Part shown: piece by piece, positions 25,420-36,218 of the stretch
How positions within the stretch are numbered: the stretch's first letter is position 1
How the letters are laid out: the number at the start of each line of letters is the position of its first letter
Notes under the pieces: model-generated
What the model was told of the DNA's origin: nothing
The model's database searches: none
Seen by the model: only the letters and a program-made list of their open reading frames with translations
DNA from: Anarhynchus alexandrinus
Lineage: Eukaryota > Chordata > Aves > Charadriiformes > Charadriidae
NCBI GenBank assembly: GCA_008711295.1
Contig: VUYV01000329.1
Span: 377,408 to 441,407, forward strand
Length of the DNA: 64,000 nucleotides
Direction of reading: 5' to 3'
Position numbers and translations under genes: made by a program

Positions 25420-25485
25420 CTCACTCATGATTGACATGACTGATGAATGATTGACAGTTAACACAGCTTAATGTGTTGACTTCTA
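25420..25485. promoter_or_regulatory. Paired PBX/MEIS-type sites plus an imperfect dyad (candidate)
   Basis: TGATTGACAT (25428-25437) and TGATTGACAG (25448-25457) match the PBX-MEIS/PREP composite decamer. Their starts are exactly 20 bp apart, about two helical turns. They run into the dyad GTTAACACA-GCTTAA-TGTGTTGAC (25457-25480), whose arms pair with one mismatch. The motif identities are established; the regulatory role is inferred. Confidence 0.35.
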
Positions 25486-28199
25486 TTAACTCATACTGAG
25501 GATATGACTGTATGGTTAGGATTGGATAGCTTTTTATTTACATCAATTACATGTATGTCTGGTAGTGTGCAAGCCAAATCTTGAAGTTATTTAAATAATT
25601 TTGTATAATACCAAAACTTCAATGGACTTTTCAGTGTGGGCACAGTCTCATGTTATTGCAGCTCTGCAGCTTCAGGATGGCCAAAGCTATCGTGCGATCA
25701 TATAACAGACTAGCCAATGTTTCATATTTCAGCTGATGAAAAAGCACCTGAAGCTCGGGCTTTGCGGTACTCGGTGTTAAATTCCAGAAGTTCCTCCTGT
25801 GATTCCAGTCCTTTTCATGAGTTGTCTGTCAAACCCATGCTCCTTGGATATGTAGATAGCTGACAGTTTTAGAAAGTCTTCTTTCAGAACGTAGGGGTAT
25901 ATGAAGGGAAGTGATTAGTTTTGCATTAGTCGTCATAATTTCAATGACAATATTTTTCCTAGAATCTTGAACTGTGTCTCGTACCACAAAGCATTGTACC
26001 CATGAGGGAAAGAAAATAGTTTTACAGCCACCTCTTTGTGTTTTCCTCCATGAGACCTCATTCTTTCCCACTACCAAAGCAGAAGGTAGGAAGAGTGCAA
26101 GCACTTATTTTTTTCAGTGGTGTCTGTAGTAATATGTCTGTTCGTCAGATCAAAGAATGTTTTAAAGATAAGACAAACTAGAATTTTTTATATTTTTTTT
26201 TTGTTTAGGTTTACTCTTTCTTCACCATCTGGTAGGTTATGTTGTAAGTACACATATACGTTTAACGCTTTTGGTTTCAAAGTCATGCTGTTTCCTAAGA
26301 GCTTTTGAAAACAGACAGTGGTTTCATGACATGATATGGAGAGGAAAGATATGATATTGTTATGATTTTACTCTTCTAGTACCAAAGCATTGACCTGAGT
26401 TCATACCTTTTCACTTGGACCTAAAATTTGCCACTACGGTATGAGCAGCCATTGAGTAACTTAGGGATGTTGCTCACTGATGTAGAATCTCAACAGTCGT
26501 GCATCATGCAGATCTAATGGTGCTATAACCCACTTGCCAAGATTGAACTGACCTCTGGCTTAGCATGCAGTTTATTTTATATGCAGAAGATTTAGACAGA
26601 TTTAGAAGATTTAGAGCTAACAGTTCACAGGTAATACATAAACAACAATGCCAGAGTCAGAAGACAGAAAGACCAACAGGTCCGACAATGCTAATGAAAT
26701 TCCCATTAATTCTAAGAACTCAGCTTGACTGGGTTTACAGTCTTTGTAAACTTTCAGAATATGTGATGTCATTCTATACATTAAGAGATTTTGAGGTAAT
26801 ATAGAAGAAAAATAAATAAACAAGTAAAAAAATCTGACTAATCAACTTTGAATAAAACTGCAGTCTGGTAGTGACAGGTTATCATCTATTAAAATATTAA
26901 TATGCAACACCAAGAACTGCAGATAACTGACTGAAAATAACCTCGGAAACTTCATTCCTGTCTTATCACTAAGATGCATGAGGTACTAATGTTCATTTCC
27001 TTCATGAAATCCAAGGAATTTACAGATCTTTCTGCAGAGTTATATGCTATGTATCAAATATTTTGCAATGATTTAGAGTCTGTTTAATTCATAGACTCTC
27101 CGTCTGCATGAAGCAAGATAAAAGAAAGGGAAGTATGTGAAGAATTAGGGGATTCACCCCCTTTCTTGTAAAACTATCACTATTTCTGTTTAAATATTGA
27201 AAAGAACACAAAAAAGGTACTCATTAGATACTGTCTGATCTGTGGAGAACACAAGAGTAGGATAAAGCAAAACAGCAACAAATTTTAATAAAAAAAAACA
27301 GAATTAAAACTATATTTTGCATTAAGACTAAAAATCAAACCGATTCCCAGCTTCTTAAGAATTGACAGTGTTTCATTAACCTTTTTATTTTATGGCTTCC
27401 TGCTTTTTGTTTATGAATTGGATTGAAAGGCTGACATCAAAATAGAGCACGAAGAAGTATTCGCATGATGCTTTTGACCTATATGATTTCATAAAGCATT
27501 TGGAAATTCACAAGTCTTTGCTGTTTTAATCCCTAGAAGTGGTTCAGTAATGCTTTCTGTGCTCCAAGAGTCATCAAAGATCTAAAATCTTCTGCCTTTC
27601 GTTACAAACTTCAATGTAATAGCAATAACCATTATACCAGTAATAAATAAGTGTAACAGGGTAATGTATTATTTTTCTATGGTTCTCTCAGCACCCTCAT
27701 TTCACAAAAATAGTGTCAGAATCCACCCCATAACTACCAGCTTAACATTTTCTAAAGTAAAGAGATATACAATGAATCATTAATTACTATACATCCATCC
27801 ATCCTCATAGCCTGCCAAGCTCTAGATTTACAATCTGCTTGCTTTCCATTTATTTTCGTCTGCAGATCAAATCAATTTTTTTTTTTTTTTTAAAAGCAGA
27901 TAATCCACATGTGGAATAGATAGTTTTCTTAAGAATTTCTGCCTAAGAATTAATATGGCTTGGAAGTTGCTGAATTTTCATGATTCCATATAGTAGTATC
28001 ATTTCTGAAGCCTCTCTAAGACTGCAGTTTTTAGCAGGTTTGAAGCTGTTCTACACTGTGTCAGATCTGGGCCTCCGGCTGATTTAAATAGTGGAGGTGA
28101 GACTTATGGCCACATTTCTCGCTTCCCTCATATCAAATGGATCAAAGACAAATATAAGGAAACAAACAAAAAAACCAAACCAAAGCAAAAAAAAAAAAA
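25486..28199. other. AT-rich noncoding stretch, no gene seen
   Basis: No gene recognised. A 9- to 10-bp AGATTTAGA-type tandem repeat lies at 26588-26615. T-runs and A/C-rich sequence increase towards the gap at 28200. Confidence 0.55.
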
Positions 28200-28223
28200 N
28201 NNNNNNNNNNNNNNNNNNNNNNN
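28200..28223. other. Assembly gap (24 N)
   Basis: Twenty-four undetermined bases follow directly on an A-homopolymer and A/C-rich tract (28155-28199). This suggests read dropout at low-complexity sequence. The true gap length is unknown. Confidence 0.99.
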
Positions 28224-31200
28224 CAATGAAAAGACGATAATGAATATACTATAAATGAAAACTTTATGTGCAAATGTAGACCTTGTCTTTTTGTTCTTTG
28301 CGTATTTTATTTAAAAACGTAGAGTAACCATCACTCGGGTCATCTTGTCAGCTGGTACGTATCTGTCAATCATGTTTATGTATATTTAATTTTCGTCTTT
28401 TCATTGCTTGTAATGAAGTAGACTTTCTGTGAGATCTGTGGTTTGCGTGATTCAAACGGGAATATATTTTAAAATAACAAAAACAGAGTAAATCTTTTTA
28501 GGCAATTGCTTTGTACAGCTATTGGTAGAACGTTAAAAATGTTAGGCTAAGGTAGTTGTATTGTCCATTGCTTATAACCTGTTAACTTTTTCTGCATTAT
28601 GTATTCTGTAAAACTTCTGAACAACCTACGCTTTTCTTGCAACATCCATTCATAAGTATTTTTTTTTCTAAGTGCTGAGGAACTGCAGTCTATTTTATGC
28701 AGCTCTTTGAATAGTGAACAGTCACTTTCCTTCTTGATATCTTTTTGCTAGGAAAGCTTTAGGTCAAAGCTGAACATGACCCATTCAGCTATATCCTTTT
28801 CTGACCCTCTAAATGTCAAACTTAGGACACATTCTAATGCTTTGTCATTCAGTTGTACACTATGCATGCAGAACAAAACTATAGTAAATTTTTTATAACT
28901 TTTCTGAAGTGCCATCGAACATAAATTCTGACTTCTGGCCATTCCTGCTTCACGTTGCTGCAGTTAAGGCAACTGCTACAGTAGTATTTGCAGTTTTCAA
29001 ATCCATCAGCTCTGAGGATCTAATGTCGTTCCTTTCTGTACTGAACAGGATCTTAAAGCTAAACAATGCTATTGAGGAGTATTATCATCCTGCTTTAATT
29101 AGTAATATATTCCATGATAAATTTACAATTACTTCCACCAATATTACAAAACAGAAAGGACCTCAGAAAACACTCTTAGGTGCCTCCAATTTTTAGGAGG
29201 AGGAAAAATAAGCTTTGCAGTTTGCTTGCTAGATTATTGTGCAGATTTCCTTTGCCCCACATGACTCCAGTCTAAAATTGGTTTTTTGGTGGTTATCAAA
29301 TCATTAAAAAATGCATAGATTCAGCTTTTCTCTAAAGTGTTTGCACTTTGAGGTGCCATCAAAAACTTTGTCCACTAAAATGTGTCTTAATATGAAGAAA
29401 AACCAAAAAAAAAACAACCCCACAACAAAACCCAAACCTCCAAATATTCAACATGAACAGTAAGAACAGATTGCCATACTTGTATTAAATAGGGGCTAGA
29501 TGCTAATGAGGCAATAGAGGTTCTTCCAAAATGAGTGTGTGGATAGATGTATTGTCATGGGAGTGGTGATAGCAAATTGAAGACAAATGTCCTCCAAAGC
29601 ACAGTAGATGGAAACAATCATACCCTTCGGAGGTTCTATTTTTTTTATATATATGTTCCTGTGAAGATGGGGCACTGAATATTAACATAGATTTAGGAAA
29701 ATCTACAATGGAACTTTAGTCTTTGTCCTTTAGCAGTGCACAAAAAATGACGACACAGTTGTTACCCTTAGTTCAATAGACCTTCTACTTCATTTTTCTC
29801 CAAGATTTTAAATGGTGTTTTTTATCTTCTAATTTGAGAACTTTGTGCAGTGTGGGTATTGGTTCACTTAAGTCTGATGTAAGTTACCCTGGAGGGTTGT
29901 CTCTCATTTTATTGATGCTTGGACTCTTGTAATAGCTAACAATTTGCTATCAGTTTTGAAGTTTCCTTAAGCCCCTAAACAAATCCACAAATATTTTATT
30001 TTCTGATTATTTCTGATAAGTAGTTTTCAATTCTTATGCACTTGACTACGTTAGTCAGCACACTTGAAAAATAGTTCATAACTCTGCTTTTGACACAGGA
30101 TTCTCTGAGTTGTCTGATACTGTATATATTTTTTCCCTCCATGGAAACCTTTGAAAAATCTCTCAGGCCTGTTCATTCAAAACCATCTGTCTTCCTATGT
30201 GTTTCCTTGTTGCTAACATCAAATTTTTACTCGCTAATGAGGTAATGGTTGCAGTCCAAGCATAAGAACATCTATGTCATGTTACCATTCATGTCTTAGT
30301 AAGTCCTGGTTAGCCGAACCCTCGCTGGAGCAGGTCACATAGAAACTTGTTCGGTGATGCCATATACTTCACCTGCTTTGTTCTCACCTCCTGATACCTG
30401 GTACCATTAAAAGAATCTGGAACACTTTATCCAAACATATCTGTCATCATAGTAGCTAAAGGAAATAATAACACCAATCCCTGCTAATGTTTTTATTACT
30501 TGTCTAATATTACATTATCTGTGAAAGGTTTCGCTATATAAGATTGCATACTTTGTGTTTTACAATATTTACTCCATTGTAGGATGTATACTTTGATGCA
30601 ACTTCAAGTGTTTCTCTGTATTCCTCCATCTTCTGTAGGTGTTTAGGTTTGTAATCATTGATATATTTTGCTCAAATACGGTAATTTCCATTGTATCAGT
30701 GCATTTTGAATTGAGGTGGTCATTCCAGTGTAAAAATGTGTAAGTCATTACTTTTTATTTCAGTTATGTCTCCATTCTAAGACATCACAGTAGCTGTGAA
30801 GCTAAAAGGTAGCTGAAGCTCACTTTTAGATGCTCCTTGACAGAGACGTATTTACCAGATTATTATCCAAGTTTATAATATTGTGGTTCAGATAAATGTA
30901 TTTACACTTTTAGATGATCAAATAGTTCCTGAAACCAGGATTCTAGGCTTAATCATGGAAAAAAGACTTTGGTTGTACTCATAGCTAGTTTTGGCCATGC
31001 TATTTTCAAGGTCTATGGAGATTGCATATAGCAGACTTCATGGAGAACGTTTTATCGGTTCAGAAATACAAACTGATACAGAATGTGTTGTGGCATCTGC
31101 ATGGGATTACAGCGTGGTAACTCTGTGCTTTACGTTGTCTGCTGCCTGGCTTCAATGGTATTTGAAGAGTGTTTCTTGTTTCAGAAATTCATGTTGTAGT

Positions 31201-31769
31201 TAAAATCCAAATCAGAGCTCAATGGAAGTGGGGAATGCGGAGTTCTTTTGGTTTAAAAAGGGAAGAAGCCATTTTCAAAGCTTGTGCCATGAGAGCATCT
31301 TTTCCTTAATCCTAGATACATTGAATTTGGATGTACTTTATGAACTCTGTGAACTCTGTTTGCAAGTATGTTGGTTTGGGTTGGTTTTTTTTTCAAGACA
31401 ATACCACTATTGTATTGAGGTTTCAGGACAAATGGAAAAAGGATTGTCATTGTAGTCCTGCATTGTACACTACAGTGTAGTAGTGTATAGTTGTAGTTTT
31501 ATCATGGCATTTTATTTATTGATTTGTTTGTTTTTTAATTGGTGCACTTGAGGGTTTCCTGAGTTAATTATGAGTGGAATAACCCCATGAATCCATACAG
31601 GCTGGGAGCAGACTGCCTGAGTAGCAGGAAAAGGATCTGGGGGATGGGTACTACATTGGAGATGAGCTAATAGCAAGTTCTCACTGCAGTTAGGCAAGCT
31701 GAGCTACCTACAATTAGAAGATTCGTGACCAGGAGATTATAAAAAATTATTTCCTCTCTCTACTCAGTG
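28224..31769. other. AT-rich noncoding stretch, no gene seen
   Basis: The 95-codon open frame at 28909-29196 has no recognisable domain and no splice context. An A/C-rich low-complexity tract lies at 29398-29445, and a G/T-rich one with GGTTTGGGTTGG at 31370-31395. No mobile element recognised. Confidence 0.55.
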
Positions 31770-32045
31770 TTGCTGCTTAGGTTGGACCTGAAATACAGGA
31801 AGTTCAGGAAAGACATCAAGAATTTGGGTAGGGTCCAGTAGAAAGCTGCACCTCCTGTGAAGGAGCAGGCAGGAAGAGTGTTCTGTTCTGTTCACTCGCG
31901 GGATAGTGCAGCACAGGAGGGGATTGCCCAGAGGAGCTGTGGTATCTCCATTCCTGAAGATTTTAATGACTTGTATAGACAAAGGCTGACCTGGGCTGCT
32001 GTTGATGAAAGCACGAGTTTCCATTCCAACCCTCTCTTCTATATT
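31770..32045 (+). mobile_element. Ancient, diverged CR1 LINE fragment
   Basis: The order of words follows a CR1 ORF2 end and 3' region in the plus orientation. AGGAAAGACATCAAGAA with GGGTCCAGTAGAAAGCTGC comes first (compare CR1 aagaaagacattgag...cgtgtccagagaagg). Next is GGATTGCCCAGAGGAGCTG (family: gttgcccagagaggttg), then GGTATCTCCATTCCTGAAG and a weak TTCCATTCCAACCCTC end. It is heavily diverged with internal deletions. The antisense open frame here is typical of CR1 sequence and is not a gene. Boundaries are approximate. Confidence 0.6.
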
Positions 32046-33676
32046 CAACAAATTATATGCATCTAGTATTGTAATTTCGGTCAGGGCGCTTAATAAATTT
32101 GTGTCTTTTAGAAATAAAAACAAGTCAGTTATTGATTTTTAGAATATGAAAGCTTTTTCATTTTTATATTCATGAGTCCAAAAATAAATACAATCTGTCT
32201 GTGAACTTTTAGTACTGCAGAATGTAATGCCATAAAAAATCCAAAGCCTTTTATTCTTGCAAGAAACTGGTCTTCTAAAATTCTGACAGCTAAATTTTTT
32301 CCATTTCTTCTACAGAGTAAAATCTTGTGCCAAAAACATTATGTTCTCGGGAGAAAGACAAGCATATACTTAGCTTTGTGCTTATTATGCAATAAAGAAA
32401 GGTAAGTAGAAAATAGTTCCAATTTTTTAAATTATTTTCAGTTTTTATAACTGTGTAACTGCTGCTTATGTAGACTGTTATTTTTTAAAATCTTGTGTGT
32501 CATGTTTAGGAAAAATACTATTGAAACGGATAAGATGTGATTACCTCTTCACTTATCCCAACTCCTCTAAGAAAAAGCTTCTCAATACTTACATTCCTCG
32601 GGGTTTTTTTCCTGATATCGGTACCAAAACTAATGTTCCATCTTATAACTTTTTGGTGTGCCAAGTGCTGATACTGTTTTGACTGTAGGGACGTGGAAAG
32701 GTGGATGACTCAACATTTAATAAAGATCTACCTTCATGCTCAGTCAAATTTTACAACTGTATTATTTGAAAATTATTCAAATTACTTTCTATCTTTCTGA
32801 TCCATTTTTCTCCCCAAATGACCAATTATAACTTATTATTATTATTGAGCAGTAAACGCGTCCCTTATAATTCATCTCTTTTTCTGGTTTGCAGAAGCTG
32901 AGAAGCCGTAAATCTGACATTTGCTCACAGTTGCTGTGTCAGCTCTGTTGCACTGATGTCATAAACAGAGTTAATTAGCAGAAGTCAAAGCTAGTGCAAA
33001 AAGTGAAAGTTCCTCTTGATTTATAGTTAGCAGGAAAAGAATATAACCCACGTAGAAAATAAGAAAAAGAATCAAGATAAGCGTCCCATGCAGGATAGCA
33101 ATTTTGTGATAGCCTTCTACTGTAACTTTGTATATGAGCACAGACAAAGGGGGAGAACGGTAATTCTTTTCCTTCGTCCTGTTATGAGACTAAATATTTA
33201 TTTCTAATAGAAAAAGGAAAGTGGAAAAAACATGTAAGATGAATCCTAGAACAGGTTATGAACTCCAGTTTCACCTGTCATGCGTGCTTTCCTGCGCAAC
33301 CCTATGCCCAGTTAACTAAAGTTCAGGCCGCCTGAATTCGGGTTCCTGAGAACAGAATTAGGAGGCAAAACTAAGGCTTTAATGTGGACTAAAATTAATG
33401 TTCATATAGTCTGAATAGGTTTTATATGAACAGGATAATTCAGTCCAGCAGCGTGGTTCTTCCCAAGGACTGTGATCCACAGCTACAGCTGAGGACAAGG
33501 ATGGAACTGTACTTGGCTTCTCCTTCTTCTTAACTTCTCAGTTTAGATGTGAACTCTTACTGACTTCAGTCTACTTTTCTCTACTCTTGTGGGCAAAAAT
33601 AGAGATGCTTTCGCAGTGAGGTCAACAGCATTTCTCTGGAGTCCCCCGACATCACACTGCTTTCTTATCCCTTCAC
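32046..33676. other. AT-rich noncoding stretch, nothing specific seen
   Basis: A TTA-repeat patch lies at about 32834-32848. No gene or transposon recognised. Confidence 0.55.
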
Positions 33677-33695
33677 GGGGCGGGGGGTTTCCCCC
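33677..33695. promoter_or_regulatory. GC-box overlapping an NF-kB-like palindrome (candidate)
   Basis: GGGGCGGGG (33677-33685) matches the SP/KLF GC-box. It runs into GGGGGTTTCCCCC (33683-33695), a near-perfect dyad fitting the GGGRNWYYCC NF-kB pattern. The site stands alone in AT-rich sequence with no CpG island around it. Function is inferred only. Confidence 0.3.
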
Positions 33696-35340
33696 TCAAA
33701 AATAACTTTTTTTCCTACAAATCGCCCTTTTAAAGTTGCTCAATTTTAATACAGTTATAATAATTGTATTTTCATGTTTTATGAGATGACAGATGCATAC
33801 TGACAGCTTCTCATGTAGCACTTCTTATGAATAACTTTATTGCAAAAACTTCTCTGCAATAGACCTTATACTTTACACTGAGCTATGTAACTCTTTCTCA
33901 TGTATAAAACTGATATAGTTTTGCATGTATCTAATATAGAACTATATGACTATACTGTGATGATGCTGTTTGTTCCTCATTGTACATTGGTGGTGTCCTG
34001 CTGCAGTCAGCAGTGCTTTTGAACTTTATTTCAGTCAGTTTAGGTGTAACAGCGGAGCACGGTTTCAAAGCAGTGGTTCTGATCAGGACCTGTGGTAGGG
34101 TAGGTGTACATCTTCTCAGTTTCTGCTACTTGGATTAAAGTCTACTGTATCAAGTTTTAGTGATCCGTTGACCTCTGAAATTGCTAACGTCTAATACAAG
34201 AACAAGGAGAAACCTCTTGTCAGGAGGGTATTTGCATAATGCCCCAATGACAAAGGACAGACAGTAAAAGACTGCCTGTGCTTCAAGTAATTGTGAACTG
34301 GTTTGGTTTTGTCCTTTCTTTTCTATTATTTTCAACACAGCAACAAAAGTTAGAATGCCTTTTTTAAGATTTACTTTAGGGAATATGCCCAAAAATGTAA
34401 GGAAAATTCTATGTTTGGCATGCTTTTACTCTTCACGAGCTTTATTCTTATGCATTTTTTATTTCTCCTTGTTCTCTGCAAAAGTACTTAACTTCCGTAG
34501 CATCTATTTTTATTCAGCATTCAGTCCTACATGGTTAAATCAGTAGCATTGTGTAAACATAGCACACAGTCTTCAGTCATTTTTTAAAATCTACTGATGC
34601 CCTACAGATTTATTTTTAATTCCACCTAGTTAGAAAACACATATCTAGATATAAACTGAATTCATAGGCAGAGACTATTTTCATATAAGCTAGCAAAACA
34701 GACGTTGGATTATTTATGTAGTTATAGAACTAATTTTTATGTAATAACTTGTGTCTGGTTTGTTTTTTACAAAAATCCGTTCAAGATTATTCACTTTGTC
34801 AGTCATTATTCACTCATCCTTTTTAAGAAAATGCAGCGCACCGTGTTTCAAATCCTGCCCTGAATGGTCATAGTATTGTAATTTGTAAAGGAAACTTTCA
34901 TATATGCTACGAAGTCTGGAGGTTTAGGTCCCACTTGCTAAAAAATAAAAAGTTGTTGTGTTCCAGCCAGGGATCCAGTTTATGAGATTTACCATTTATA
35001 AATTCTACAGAAGACGACATTCTGTAGTCCTTTGTAGTTTATATTAATCACAGTGGTTACTTATATAAAGGTTAAAGAAAGATCTCTGCCATTTCATTCA
35101 GTCTGTAAAAGTTCAAGCTAAGACTTCATCTGTTTAGCTGACAAATAGATGACTGCAATGGCAGTCACAAATTCTGGGACACAAGTATTATACAGGACTG
35201 TTAGCTCCTCTCTTTTCTTTCCCCTTCCCGAGTTCCACTCGTTCCATAGCAACATTAAGAAAAGTAAGAAATTCCCCTTTGCTGGAGTATTGCAGTGTTT
35301 GCCTTTATTCTGCATCGGAACATAAGCAGCAAACTTTATA

Positions 35341-35382
35341 GGGAGAAGAAAAAAAGGGGAAGAAAAAAAAAAAAGGGAAAGG
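35341..35382 (+). repeat. Homopurine low-complexity tract
   Basis: About 42 consecutive purines, made of G-runs alternating with A-runs of 7 and 12. Such homopurine-homopyrimidine DNA can form triplex structures. It is most simply a simple-sequence expansion. Confidence 0.85.
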
Positions 35383-35621
35383 TCCAGTCTCTCACTATTC
35401 AGAAGACTAATGGCACACTCTTTTGAAGGAGCTGAAAAGTGACTTTATTATAATGTATAAATATGGTATTAGAAAGACAAAGATGCTGAAAGGTTCCAAG
35501 AAGCTCTTTAATCTGCCAGAGACAAACACAACAAAGGCTGTGGCTGGAAGATGATGCAAACAACAAAGGAAGCGAGAAATGCAGGAGCTGTCTGCCATCT
35601 TACAGGAGTCTTTTTCTATGC

Positions 35622-35644
35622 CATCCTATAGGATTTATAGGATG
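35622..35644. repeat. Perfect 9-bp inverted repeat
   Basis: CATCCTATA (35622-35630) and TATAGGATG (35636-35644) are exact reverse complements separated by GGATT. It is a compact hairpin of unknown role. Confidence 0.8.
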
Positions 35645-36217
35645 ATGATCAGAGATGGAGTTTGGGAATTAAGTGTAATGACTGCCTGCAATTAGGGAAG
35701 TAGGCTTTTATAGGACGTAAGTGTTCCTACACACACTGAGATGGAAAATTGAATGGACATTTTTGAAAGTTTAAGTCATCAAAAATTTGAGGGAAAATAT
35801 CACCTCACGTCTTCCCATTTTTAATTCAAGAGTGTATGTCATTCTGGAAGAAATGTTTGAGTGAAACATATTTAAAGGATGTGAGATCCGTTATCCTTTC
35901 AGACCTTAAAATAGATGTACAATGTAGGCTAATTGGAGGAAGTCCAAAGGAGAAGAACAAAAGAGATCAGAGCTCCAGGTAACATGACCTACAGAAATGA
36001 ATTAGTTATTTAATATAAAGAAAACTGGTGGGGTAGGAGAGGAGTGGGGAATGCTCTTAGAGGTAAATGATGTCATTTTCCGAAATAGTAAAGGACACTT
36101 ATGTTTTTGAAAACTGTTCAGAGCGGGGCAACAGCACAATCTCTGTATCTGCCGTGAATCAGGCAAGAACTTTCAGGTAGAAATTCAGCTTAGACATTAA
36201 AAAAAAAAAAAAAAAAA

Positions 36218-36218
36218 N
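36218..36218. other. Undetermined base after an A-homopolymer
   Basis: A single N directly follows a run of about 19 A and precedes A/C-rich sequence. It is probably a homopolymer sequencing or joining artefact. Confidence 0.95.

Larger units (their letters stand above)
33696..36217. other. AT-rich noncoding stretch with a purine tract
   Basis: No gene recognised. Listed separately are a homopurine tract (35341-35382) and a short perfect hairpin (35622-35644). It ends in a long A-run (about 36199-36217) before the N at 36218. Confidence 0.55.

Noticed and set aside
28909..29196. 95-codon plus-strand frame
   Set aside because: No domain, no Kozak-like or splice context, AT-rich flanks.
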